Under the pieces are notes generated by a model. The model was not told the origin of the DNA. It saw only the letters and a list, made by a program, of their open reading frames with translations, and made no database searches. Of a DNA stretch of 64,000 nt, positions 45,600 through 53,963 are shown piece after piece (position 1 is the stretch's first letter; each line of letters begins with the position of its first letter). The position numbers were made by a program, and so were the translations under genes. The stretch is from Mesorhizobium huakuii (GTDB lineage: Bacteria; Pseudomonadota; Alphaproteobacteria; Rhizobiales; Rhizobiaceae). The DNA lies in contig NZ_CP050296.1 in assembly GCF_014189455.1 (NCBI RefSeq), positions 7,056,067 through 7,120,066 on the forward strand, in the 5' to 3' direction.

Positions 45600-46175
45600 A
45601 TGATCCTTCGTCCCCTTTTCGCCGCCATCGGCCTGCTCTGCTGCACCCTGCCCGCCCTTGCCGACGGCCAGGTGCAGAAGCTGATCACGCCTGCCGACAA
45701 GGCCCGCCTCGACAAATATGGCGAGACGCGCAAGGCGGCACTCGCCGAGGCGAAGGCCGGCACCCCGGCCGAGGTCAAACAGCTCGATGCCTTGCTGGCG
45801 AAGCCACTGGTGTCGTTCTCCGACAAGGACCTGACCGGCAACTGGAAGTGCCGCACCATCAAGGCGGGCGGATTGAGCCCGCTCGTCATCTATGGCTGGT
45901 TCAAGTGCAAGGTGACCGACGATGGTTCCGGCTGGCGGCTGGAAAAGATCAGCGGCTCGCAGCGCACCCAGGGCCGCTTTTTCGACGATGGCGGGAAGCG
46001 CGCGATCTATCTGGGCTCCGGCTCCGTCAACGACGATAAGGCAAAGCCCTATGGCAGCGGCCCGCAGACCGACCAGGTCGGTTACGCCTTCCGCACCGGC
46101 GCCAAGGAATGGCGCATCGAACTTCCCGCGCCCTACTACGAATCGAAGCTCGACATCATCGAGTTCAAGCGTTGA
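45600..46175 (+). CDS. DUF4893 secreted protein
   Basis: A 191-residue precursor with an N-terminal signal peptide (MILRPLFAAIGLLCCTLPALA). A domain with LTGNWKCRTIK, VIYGWFKCKV and YAFRTGAKEWRIELPAPYYESKLDIIEF follows, typical of the DUF4893 family in rhizobia. It is probably periplasmic; its function is unknown. GGGAG six bases before ATG 45600 sets the start. Confidence 0.85.
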   Translation: MILRPLFAAIGLLCCTLPALADGQVQKLITPADKARLDKYGETRKAALAEAKAGTPAEVKQLDALLAKPLVSFSDKDLTGNWKCRTIKAGGLSPLVIYGWFKCKVTDDGSGWRLEKISGSQRTQGRFFDDGGKRAIYLGSGSVNDDKAKPYGSGPQTDQVGYAFRTGAKEWRIELPAPYYESKLDIIEFKR

Positions 46176-46265
46176 GCGTGGTCATCAAGATTTAACCCGA
46201 TTCCGGCACAAATTCCGGCCAGCAGCGCGCGGCAGGCAGCCGCGTGCAAGGCAGGGAAGCAGGTT

Positions 46266-47047
46266 ATGTCTTCACCGGTTGGACCCAGCGCGCCGATCGT
46301 CGTCGTGACCGGCGGCGGCCAGCATGTCTGGGCCATGATCAACGCAATCGCCGATCGCGTTGGTCCTGTCAGCGTCGTCCTCGAAACCCCTGAATCCAAA
46401 AAGCAATTGCTGCGCGGTCGGGCTCGCCGCCAGGGCTGGATCTCGGCCATGGGCCAGCTTGGCACGATGGTGCTGAGCAGGCTGGGCAAGCGGCTCCTGG
46501 CTAGCCATAGCGCGCGATTGATCGCGGAGGAGAAACTGGACGTTGAGCCGCGACCAGACCAGAAGATCATCCGAGTGGCCTCGGCCAATGGGCCTGAGTG
46601 CCTGCAGGCGATCCAAAAAATCCAGCCAGGCGTTGTGCTGCTCAACGGTTGCCGGCTGATCTCGGCCGGGATGCTGAGCAAGATGCCCTGCCCGGTGCTC
46701 AACTATCATGCGGGCATCACGCCGAAATATCGCGGCATGAATGGCGGCTATTGGGCTCTGGTATCAGGTGATGCGCAGAATTTCGGCACGACTGTCCACC
46801 TCGTCGACGCCGGCGTCGACACTGGCGGCGTGCTGAAGCAGGCGTGCGGCAGACCGAAAAAGGCGACACCATCTCAAGTCACGCGCTACGCCAGGCGGCG
46901 TTCTCGCGCGACATATGCGTCGAGGCCATCACCGATGCGCTGGCTGGAAAACTCACGACGATCGATCCCGGCCTGCCTTCGAAACAATGGTATCATCCGA
47001 CGATCTGGTTCTACGTCTGGACCGGCCTCAGAACCGGAATCTGGTAG
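46266..47047 (+). pseudogene. Formyltransferase-fold protein, one frameshift
   Basis: The reconstructed 260-residue protein has the folate-dependent formyltransferase core: VVVTGGGQHVW, VLLNGCRLI, NYHAGITPKYRGMNGGYWALVSGD with catalytic His, and HLVDAGVDTGGVLKQ with the catalytic Asp. The frame breaks near 46846 (one C missing before GTGCGGCAG) and continues VRQTEKGDTISSHALRQ to the end. Corrected length is a multiple of three. Family members move a formyl group from 10-formyl-H4folate to an amino sugar, amino acid or tRNA. No specific acceptor is deducible. Confidence 0.75.
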
Positions 47048-47250
47048 GCTTTGTCAGCCCTGAGTCACACAATGCCAGACGGCTTTTTCGGTGCGCCGAC
47101 CCTGCCTCCTGCGCGCGCCGCGGACGAATAAACGCACCTTTCATTTTACGACATTGAAATGCGTCGCTTTTGAATGCGCGCGCGTCGTCCCATAACAAGC
47201 GGCCCCACTGCGCATGCGGCAATGCTCGATAGTTCGAGGAGCGAGAATTC

Positions 47251-47553
47251 ATGGCCGATCTTATCGTCGTCTACTGGCGCGACATTCCTGCCCAGGTCAT
47301 CGTCAAGAAGGGCCGGCAGAACGCCAAGCGCGAACTGCCGCTGCGCTTCACCGAGGCCATCGACATGTGCGCCATGCGCACCGGCGCCGGCGGCACCGAC
47401 GACTATCTGGCCGAATGGCGCAAGGCCGATCCGGTTCCGGTCGGCGACGATCTCGAAGCTGAGGTCGAAAAGGCTTTTCAGGACCTCGACACGAAATATG
47501 ACCGCGAGCGGCTGGTCGCTCTGGTCAAGGCAGGCGGCAAAGACAATGTCTGA
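47251..47553 (+). CDS. Small virulence-factor-family protein, first gene of the MetV/MetF operon
   Basis: A 100-residue soluble protein, MADLIVVYWRDIPAQVIVKKGRQNAKREL. The family is labelled virulence factor in databases. Here it is cotranslated with a MetV-like protein (8-bp overlap) and lies at the head of a folate operon, so a role in methylene-H4folate reductase assembly or regulation is more likely than virulence; this is inference. Confidence 0.75.
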   Translation: MADLIVVYWRDIPAQVIVKKGRQNAKRELPLRFTEAIDMCAMRTGAGGTDDYLAEWRKADPVPVGDDLEAEVEKAFQDLDTKYDRERLVALVKAGGKDNV

Positions 47554-48142
47554 GACAAATCCGGCGGTTACCCAGGCCACTCTGGTCAAGAAGGCAGCGC
47601 CGAAGTCCGACTACAAGCCGGCCGACGTGTCGCCGCAGCGGCGCGTGCAGCGCTCTTTCGCGGTGAGATTGTGGTCGATCCGGCATTCGCGCCTGCTCGA
47701 ATGGTTCTATTCCCGTTTCGCCGACATGTTTCTGCTCCTCCACCCTCTGTGGAAGGGCATCGGCTACGGTCGCGTCGAGGCCCCGATCAAATTCGTCGAA
47801 AAGCGCGTGAAGGGCTTCATGTTCGACTGCCGCATGTGCGGCCAGTGCATCCTGTCGTCGACCGGCATGTCATGCCCGATGAACTGCCCCAAGCAGCTTC
47901 GCAACGGTCCCTGCGGCGGCGTTCGCGCCAACGGCAATTGCGAAGTCGAGCCCGACATGCCCTGCGTCTGGGTCAAGGCCTGGGAAGGTTCGCAGAACAT
48001 GGTCAACTCTGACAAGATCCTGACCGTGCAGAAGCCGGTCGACCAGTCGTTGCGCGAAACCTCGGCCTGGCTGCGGGTCACCGCGCAGGCGGCGGCCGCC
48101 CGTGAAGCCGCGGCTGCCCCAAAGACCGGAGCCGCCGCATGA
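47546..48142 (+). CDS. MetV-like methylene-H4folate reductase C-terminal domain protein
   Basis: A 198-residue protein of the MTHFR_C (PF12225-type) family. Cysteines at 95, 98, 101, 110, 114, 123, 132 and 140 (CRMCGQCILSSTGMSCPMNC) form a metal- or cluster-binding core. In acetogens the equivalent MetV pairs with MetF to make a functional methylene-H4folate reductase. It overlaps the upstream gene by 8 bp and its stop overlaps the MetF start by 4 bp. Confidence 0.87.
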   Translation: MSETNPAVTQATLVKKAAPKSDYKPADVSPQRRVQRSFAVRLWSIRHSRLLEWFYSRFADMFLLLHPLWKGIGYGRVEAPIKFVEKRVKGFMFDCRMCGQCILSSTGMSCPMNCPKQLRNGPCGGVRANGNCEVEPDMPCVWVKAWEGSQNMVNSDKILTVQKPVDQSLRETSAWLRVTAQAAAAREAAAAPKTGAAA

Positions 48143-49231
48143 CCGCCCGTCAGCGCGACGAGAACCCGGCCGGCATTCATCTGCCACTCGATCCCCTGCC
48201 CGGCCACTCGTCCCGCGGCCGGCTGGAGCGCGTGCTGCGGCGCGGCGAGTTCGCGGTGACGACCGAGCTCAACCCGCCCGACAGCGCCGACCCCGAGGAC
48301 GTCTACAACCGGGCCAAGATCTTCGACGGCTGGGTCGACGCCATCAACGCCGTCGATGCCTCGGGCGCCAACTGCCACATGTCCTCGGTCGGCATCTGCG
48401 CGCTTTTTGACCCGCATGGGCTATGCCCCGATCATGCAGATCGCTTGCCGCGACAAGAACCGCATCGCCATCCAGGGCGACGTGCTGGGCGGCGCAGCGA
48501 TGGGTGTCGCCAACATGCTGTGCCTGACCGGCGACGGCGTGCAGGCCGGCGACCAGCCCGGCGCCAAGCCGGTGTTCGATCTCGATTCCATGTCGCTGCT
48601 CGAAACCGTCCGCATCATGCGCGACAATGGCAAATTCCTGTCCGGCCGCAAGCTGACGACGCCGCCGCAGGTCTTCCTGGGTGCTGCTGTCAACCCGTTC
48701 GCGCCGCCCTTCGATTTCCGCCCGATCCATCTCGGCAAGAAGATCGCCGCCGGCGCACAGTTCGTGCAGACGCAGTATTGTTTCGACGTGCCGATGTTCA
48801 GGACCTTCATGCAGAAGGCGCGCGATCTTGGCCACACCGAAAAAGTGTTCGTCCTGTGCGGCGTCGGCCCCCTAGCTTCGGCCAAGACCGCCAAGTGGAT
48901 CCGCTCCAACGTGCCGGGTATCCACATTCCGGACGCCATCATCAAGCGGCTGGAGGGCGCCCAGGACCAGAAGAAGGAAGGCAAGCAGCTCTGCATCGAC
49001 ATCATCAACGAGGTGAAGGAAATCCCCGGTATCTCGGGCATCCATGTGATGGCCTACCGGCAGGAGGAATATGTCGCCGAGATCGTCGATGAATCGGGCG
49101 TGCTCAAGGGCCGCCAGCCCTGGAAGCGCGAAATCCGCCGCGACGACCAGATGGTTGCCGACCGGCTCGATCATATACTGCACGACGAGATTACCGAAAC
49201 GCAGGTGGACATGGTAAAGACCGCGCACTAA
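48139..49231 (+). CDS. Methylenetetrahydrofolate reductase (MetF family), one frameshift
   Basis: Two frames join at a T-run near 48410 (five T instead of four), giving 363 residues. The fold is a FAD-binding TIM barrel with FAVTTELNPPDSADP (substrate/FAD Glu), LCLTGDGVQAGD (the GD motif) and QFVQTQYCFDVPMF. Methylene-H4folate reductase interconverts 5-methyl- and 5,10-methylene-H4folate. With a corrinoid methyl input it would run in the oxidative direction to feed methyl groups into the one-carbon pool. The partner MetV-like subunit is encoded just upstream. Confidence 0.88.
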
Positions 49232-49270
49232 GCGCGGCCGATCACCAGACCCTGGAACGAAACCAGAGAC

Positions 49271-49293
49271 GATATAAAGAAGCACTTTATATC
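49271..49293. promoter_or_regulatory. Perfect palindrome upstream of the methyl-H4folate:corrinoid methyltransferase
   Basis: GATATAAAG-AAGCA-CTTTATATC is a perfect 9-bp inverted repeat with a 5-base spacer, ending 16 bases before the ATG at 49310 and one base before the ribosome binding site. It matches the repeat upstream of bmt (34916-34937). Confidence 0.75.
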
Positions 49294-49309
49294 AAGGCGG
49301 AGAGACTTC

Positions 49310-50284
49310 ATGACCCGGACCATTGTCGCCTCGGCGACACGAGAGATCATCATCGGCTTCGACCAGCCCTTCTGCGTCATCGGCGAGCGCATCAACCCGA
49401 CCGGCCGCAAGAAGCTCGCCGCCGAGATGATCGCCGGCAATTTCGAGACCGTCATCAAGGACGCGTTGGAGCAGGCCGCCTGCGGCGCCACCATGCTCGA
49501 CGTCAATGCCGGCGTCACCGCCGTCGACCCCAATGCGACCGAGCCGGCGCTGCTGGTGCAGACGCTGGAGATCGTCCAGGGCCTCGTCGACCTGCCGCTG
49601 TCGATCGACAGCTCGGTTACCGCCGCGATCGAGGCAGCACTCAAGGTCGCCAAGGGCCGCCCGCTGGTCAACTCCGTCACCGGCGAGGAGGAAAAACTCG
49701 AAGCCATCCTGCCGCTGATCAAGAAATACAACGTGCCGGTCGTCGCCATCTCCAATGACGAGACCGGCATTTCGATGGATCCGGACGTGCGCTTCGCCGT
49801 CGCCAAGAAGATCGTCCAGCGCTGTGCCGATTTCGGCATTCCCGCTCATGACGTCGTCGTCGACCCGCTGGTCATGCCGATCGGCGCGCTGGGTGACGCC
49901 GGCCGCCAGGTGTTCGCGCTGCTGCGTCGGCTGCGCGAGGAGCTCAAGGTCAACACCACCTGCGGCCTGTCCAACATTTCGTTCGGCCTGCCGCATCGCC
50001 ACGGCATCAACGCCGCCTTCATCCCCATGGTGATCGGCGCCGGCATGACCTCGGCGATCATGAACCCGGTGCGGCCGCAGGAAATGGAAGCCGTGCGCGG
50101 CGCCAATGTGCTCAACGGCACCGACGAGAACTGCACCAACTGGATCCGAACCTACAAGGACTACAAGCCGGCCGAAGGCGGCCATGCGGTCGCGGCGCCG
50201 ACGGCGGTCAACGCCCCTGGCGAGGGCGCCGGCAACGGTGGCCGCCGCCGCGGCGGACGAGAGGCCCGGATGGGCCGGGGATAA
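49310..50284 (+). CDS. Methyltetrahydrofolate:corrinoid methyltransferase (MtrH/AcsE type)
   Basis: A 324-residue pterin-binding TIM-barrel protein: GERINPTGRKKLAAEM, ATMLDVNAG, LPLSIDSSV, VDPLVMPIGA and NTTCGLSNISFGLPHR are the family's ordered motifs. It moves a methyl group between corrinoid-bound cobalt and tetrahydrofolate. Here it can take the methyl group loaded by MttB and give 5-methyl-H4folate to MetF/MetV. It follows metF by 78 bp on the same strand and is preceded by a perfect operator palindrome. The tail is glycine/arginine-rich. Confidence 0.93.
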   Translation: MTRTIVASATREIIIGFDQPFCVIGERINPTGRKKLAAEMIAGNFETVIKDALEQAACGATMLDVNAGVTAVDPNATEPALLVQTLEIVQGLVDLPLSIDSSVTAAIEAALKVAKGRPLVNSVTGEEEKLEAILPLIKKYNVPVVAISNDETGISMDPDVRFAVAKKIVQRCADFGIPAHDVVVDPLVMPIGALGDAGRQVFALLRRLREELKVNTTCGLSNISFGLPHRHGINAAFIPMVIGAGMTSAIMNPVRPQEMEAVRGANVLNGTDENCTNWIRTYKDYKPAEGGHAVAAPTAVNAPGEGAGNGGRRRGGREARMGRG

Positions 50285-50294
50285 GCGCGCAATC

Positions 50295-52520
50295 GTGAAT
50301 TCACCTGCCAACATCACCGATCCACTCGTGCTGTTCATGCCGTCGGGCAAGCGCGGGCGGTTTCCAGTCGGCACGCCGGTGCTCGATGCCGCGCGCCAGC
50401 TTGGCGTCTATGTCGAGAGCGTGTGCGGCGGCCGCGCCACGTGCGGGCGCTGCCAGATCGAGGTGCAGGAAGGCAATTTCGCCAAGCACAAGATCGTCTC
50501 CTCCAACGACCACATCTCGCCCAAGGGACCCAAGGAAGAGCGCTACGAACGCGTGCGCGGCCTGCCTGAACGGCGCCGCCTCTCCTGCTCGGCGCAGATC
50601 CTCGGCGACCTCGTCATCGACGTGCCGCAGGACACCGTCATCAATGCGCAGACCATCCGCAAGGATGCCGACACCAGGGTGATCGCCCGCGATACGGCAA
50701 TCCGCATGTGCTATGTCGAAATCGAAGAGCCCGACATGCACAAGCCGCTCGGCGATCTCGACCGGCTGAAGATCGCGCTGATGAAGGATTGGGGCTTCAA
50801 GAACCTCGAATTCGACTTCTACCTGCTGCCGCAGGTGCAGGGCATCCTGCGCAAGGGCAACTGGACCGCCACCGCCGCCATCCACAAGGATGCCGACAGC
50901 GATATCGCGCGTGTCATCGCGCTGTGGCCGGGCCTCAAGAACGAGGCCTATGGGCTGGCCTGCGATATCGGCTCGACCACCATCGCCATGCATCTGGTGT
51001 CGCTGCTGTCGGGCCGCGTCGCCGCCTCGTCCGGCACCTCGAACCCGCAGATCCGCTTCGGCGAGGATCTGATGAGCCGCGTCTCCTATGTGATGATGAA
51101 CCCGGACGGCCGCGAAGGCATGACGGTGGCCGTACGCGAAGCGATCTCCAGCCTTGTCGACAAGGTCTGCGCGGAAGGCAATGTCCAGCGCAACGACATT
51201 CTGGATTCCGTCTTCGTCGGCAATCCGATCATGCACCATCTGTTCCTCGGCATCGATCCGACCGAACTCGGCGGTGCCCCCTTCGCGCTCGCCGTCTCGG
51301 GCGCGGTGCGCATCAAGGCCTCCGACATCGGCCTCAAGCTCAACCAGGGTGCCCGCCTCTACATGCTGCCTTGCATTGCCGGCCATGTCGGCGCCGACGC
51401 GGCGGCGGTGACGCTGTCCGAAGGCCCGCATCGCCAGGACGAGATGATGCTGATCGTCGACGTCGGCACCAATGCCGAGATCGTGCTTGGCAATCGTGCG
51501 CGGGTCGTGGCGGCCTCTTCTCCGACCGGTCCGGCTTTCGAGGGTGCCGAAATCTCCGGCGGCCAGCGTGCCGCGCCCGGCGCCATCGAGCGTGTGCGCA
51601 TCGACCCCGACACGCTGGAACCCAAATACCGCGTCATCGGTTCGGAACTGTGGTCCGACGAACCGGGCTTCCTCGACAGCGTGCAGGCGACCGGCGTGAC
51701 CGGCATCTGCGGCTCCGGCATCATCGAGATCGTGGCGGAAATGTATCTCGCCGGCATCATCTCGGAGGATGGCGTTGTCGACGGATCGCTTGCGGCACGC
51801 TCGCCACGGGTCGTCGCCAATGGCCGCACCTTCTCCTACGTGCTGAAGGAAGGCGAGCCGAAGATCACCATCACCCAGACCGACGTGCGCGCCATCCAGC
51901 TCGCCAAGGCCGCTCTTTATGCCGGCACCAAGCTCTTGATGGAAAAGCAGAACACCGAGCATGTCGACCGCATCCACTTCGCCGGCGCCTTCGGCTCGTT
52001 CATCGATCCGAAATACGCCATGGTGCTGGGCCTGATCCCCGACTGTGACCTCGACAAGGTTTCCGCCGTCGGCAACGCCGCGGGTGCCGGCGCACGCATG
52101 GCGCTCCTGAACCGCGGCTATCGCCGCGAGATCGAGGAGACGGTGAGCCAAATCGAGAAGATCGAGACCGCGCTGGAACCAAAATTCCAGGAGCATTTCG
52201 TCTACGCCATGGCGCTGCCCAACAAGGTCGACCCGTTCCCGAAACTGTCGGCGGCGGTGAAACTGCCGCCGCGCAAGACGGTAAGCGAGGACGGTGTCGC
52301 CGGCGACGCCGCCCCGCGCCGGCGCTCGCGCGAAGGCCACGCGGCAAGGCGCAGCCGGGGAATAGAAGCAACCTTCACAGGTCGCCTCGAAATCCCAAAC
52401 TCATTTGCATGCAAATGTTTCCGGATCGAACCGATCCGGAAACCAAAACGCTGTTTTCGCGAAATCCACCCGATACATGGCAGGCGCATTTACCCGGCAT
52501 CGAACGGCGGCCGAAGATAA
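50295..52520 (+). CDS. RACo-type corrinoid reductive activator (2Fe-2S, ASKHA domain)
   Basis: A GTG at 50295 is the likely start (VNSPANITDPLVLFMPSGKR). Cys 44, 50, 53 and 98 form a plant-type [2Fe-2S] cluster, followed by a linker and a large ASKHA ATPase domain (GLACDIGSTTIAMHLVSL, DVGTNAEIVLGN, GICGSGIIEIVAEMY). Such proteins use ATP to re-reduce Co(II) corrinoid that has been oxidised by accident. The C-terminal 50 residues after SREGHAARRSRG look unnatural and run into a palindrome upstream of the next gene. A one-base indel near 52350 that gave a stop at 52363 would be more typical of the family (about 690 residues), but I cannot prove it. Confidence 0.88.
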   Translation: MNSPANITDPLVLFMPSGKRGRFPVGTPVLDAARQLGVYVESVCGGRATCGRCQIEVQEGNFAKHKIVSSNDHISPKGPKEERYERVRGLPERRRLSCSAQILGDLVIDVPQDTVINAQTIRKDADTRVIARDTAIRMCYVEIEEPDMHKPLGDLDRLKIALMKDWGFKNLEFDFYLLPQVQGILRKGNWTATAAIHKDADSDIARVIALWPGLKNEAYGLACDIGSTTIAMHLVSLLSGRVAASSGTSNPQIRFGEDLMSRVSYVMMNPDGREGMTVAVREAISSLVDKVCAEGNVQRNDILDSVFVGNPIMHHLFLGIDPTELGGAPFALAVSGAVRIKASDIGLKLNQGARLYMLPCIAGHVGADAAAVTLSEGPHRQDEMMLIVDVGTNAEIVLGNRARVVAASSPTGPAFEGAEISGGQRAAPGAIERVRIDPDTLEPKYRVIGSELWSDEPGFLDSVQATGVTGICGSGIIEIVAEMYLAGIISEDGVVDGSLAARSPRVVANGRTFSYVLKEGEPKITITQTDVRAIQLAKAALYAGTKLLMEKQNTEHVDRIHFAGAFGSFIDPKYAMVLGLIPDCDLDKVSAVGNAAGAGARMALLNRGYRREIEETVSQIEKIETALEPKFQEHFVYAMALPNKVDPFPKLSAAVKLPPRKTVSEDGVAGDAAPRRRSREGHAARRSRGIEATFTGRLEIPNSFACKCFRIEPIRKPKRCFREIHPIHGRRIYPASNGGRR
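52394..52415 (-). promoter_or_regulatory. 22-bp motif, copy 1, upstream of the first DUF1127 gene
   Basis: On the minus strand TTTGCATG-CAAATGAGTTTGGG matches 20 of 22 bases of a motif at 55367-55388. It contains CATTTGCATGCAAATG (52402-52417), a perfect 16-bp palindrome, and lies 139 bases before the DUF1127 start. Confidence 0.5.
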
Positions 52521-52555
52521 TCCTCGGCTCCCGCTGTTCTTCAAGGGAGATGAAA

Positions 52556-52741
52556 ATGTCGATGTTTGGAAATCTCGGTCGCTTCGGTGTGACCATCAGG
52601 CAGACCCATGCCAGGAACAAGGCGATCCGCGCGCTGAACAGCCTGCCGGCGCATGTCCAGAAGGATATTGGCTGGCCGGCGTCGCCGCCTGCCGACCCGC
52701 AGGCCGCGCTCATTTCGCTGCTTCTGGGGACGGCGCGCTGA
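52556..52741 (+). CDS. DUF1127 protein 1
   Basis: A 61-residue protein, MSMFGNLGRFGVTIRQTHARNKA, with the DUF1127 signature LPAHVQKDIGWPAS. Of several ATGs, 52556 is spaced six bases from GGGAG. Some relatives bind RNA or act in phosphate and carbon metabolism; the role here is unknown. A paralogue is encoded at 55096. Confidence 0.82.
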   Translation: MSMFGNLGRFGVTIRQTHARNKAIRALNSLPAHVQKDIGWPASPPADPQAALISLLLGTAR

Positions 52742-52851
52742 TGACCTTCGCCGACAAATGCAAATTGCTCGACAGGCGCCGGGGGTCTCGCACATCCCCG
52801 GCGGCAACCAGCAACCGGCTGCGCGCGGCACTTTTGCCGCGCCGCTGACTG

Positions 52852-52874
52852 CGGCGGCGTGCATCACGCCGCCG
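52852..52874. repeat. Strong GC hairpin in the gap after DUF1127
   Basis: CGGCGGCGTG-CAT-CACGCCGCCG is a perfect 10-bp stem; a second hairpin GCGCGGCA-CTTT-TGCCGCGC lies just upstream (52823-52842). The gap 52742-52976 holds no clear gene and no T-run follows. Confidence 0.5.
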
Positions 52875-52976
52875 TGTGGACCACTGCGTAAATCTTGACA
52901 TTTTCGGCCAAGGTACGATCTTCGGAAATAGTGGAGGTTTCTCTTAGTCGGCTCTTGCCGAAGTTCGCGTGTCCGC

Positions 52977-53930
52977 ATGCCAAGTCTGAAAAGCCACTTC
53001 GTGTCCTTCGTGCTCAGGTACAGCCGCAAAAAGGCCTTTTCCAGCCCGGAAAACCTGCAGCGCTGGATCGCGGCCGCGCGCAAGACCGAGGACCATCACC
53101 CCCCGGTCTCACTGCAGCAGCGTTTCGACATCCAGACGCGCACCGTCGACGGCTTTCCGGTTTATGAGATCGCTCCGAGGGCCGGCGAGCAGAGGCGGAT
53201 TCTCTACCTGCATGGCGGCGCCTATGTCTTTGAGATCACGCCCTATCATTGGCATCTGATCGCCGAGATGGCCGACCGGCTGGGCTACGGCATCACCGTG
53301 CCGATCTATCCGATCGCCCCGGAACACGATTTCCACGCCATGTTCGGCATGGTCGGCGAAGTCTATCGCCAGATGCTCGACGAGACAGAGGCGCAAGACA
53401 TCATCTTCATGGGTGATTCCGCCGGTGGCAACATGGCGGTGGTGCTGACCATGATGGCCGCGGAAGAAGGCTTGCCCCTGCCCTCGCGCCACGTGCTGAT
53501 CTCACCCGGCCTCGACATGTCGCTTTCCAACCCCGAGCTGTTCGAGGCCGAGCGCAACGACCCCTGGCTCGGTATTCCCGGCGGCCTCGAAGCGATCCGG
53601 ATGTACAGCGCCGGCATCGACCGCAGCGACTGGCACATCAGCCCGATCTATGGCGACCTGTCGGTGCTGCCGAAAACGCTGCTTTTGACCGGCTCGCACG
53701 ATCTCTTGACGCCTGACAATCTGATCTTCGCGCAAAAGGCGCGGGACGCCGGTGTCGAGATTGATGTCATCCACGAGGAAGGCATGTTCCACGCATGGCC
53801 ATTGATCGACATGCCGGAATCGCGACGCGCGCGCCAGCACATCGCGGCGTTTCTCAGCGAGAAGCGCTCGCCGGTCAGGCCAGATAGGAAAACAAGGTTC
53901 GAAGCGCCCTCCGCCGAGGCGGCGGAGTAG
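52977..53930 (+). CDS. Alpha/beta hydrolase (hormone-sensitive lipase family)
   Basis: A 317-residue esterase with oxyanion motif LHGGAYVFE, nucleophile GDSAGGN, acid GSHDLLTPD and His in GMFHAWPLIDM. Short acyl esters are usual substrates of the family; the real one is unknown. It is separate from the DUF1127 genes and convergent with LysR. Confidence 0.9.
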   Translation: MPSLKSHFVSFVLRYSRKKAFSSPENLQRWIAAARKTEDHHPPVSLQQRFDIQTRTVDGFPVYEIAPRAGEQRRILYLHGGAYVFEITPYHWHLIAEMADRLGYGITVPIYPIAPEHDFHAMFGMVGEVYRQMLDETEAQDIIFMGDSAGGNMAVVLTMMAAEEGLPLPSRHVLISPGLDMSLSNPELFEAERNDPWLGIPGGLEAIRMYSAGIDRSDWHISPIYGDLSVLPKTLLLTGSHDLLTPDNLIFAQKARDAGVEIDVIHEEGMFHAWPLIDMPESRRARQHIAAFLSEKRSPVRPDRKTRFEAPSAEAAE

Positions 53931-53942
53931 CGCTTCTGCTTT
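53901..53942 (+). terminator. Terminator between the hydrolase and LysR genes
   Basis: GAAGCGC.CTCCGCC-GAGGC-GGCGGAG.GCGCTTC forms a long stem with a small bulge, overlapping the hydrolase stop and followed by a T-rich TGCTTTC. Confidence 0.65.
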
Positions 53943-53963
53943 CGGTCCGATCCTGTTGACGGA

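Noticed and set aside
50301-52340. Long minus-strand ORF opposite the RACo-type gene
   Set aside because: No domain is recognised and the plus strand encodes conserved cluster and ASKHA motifs.
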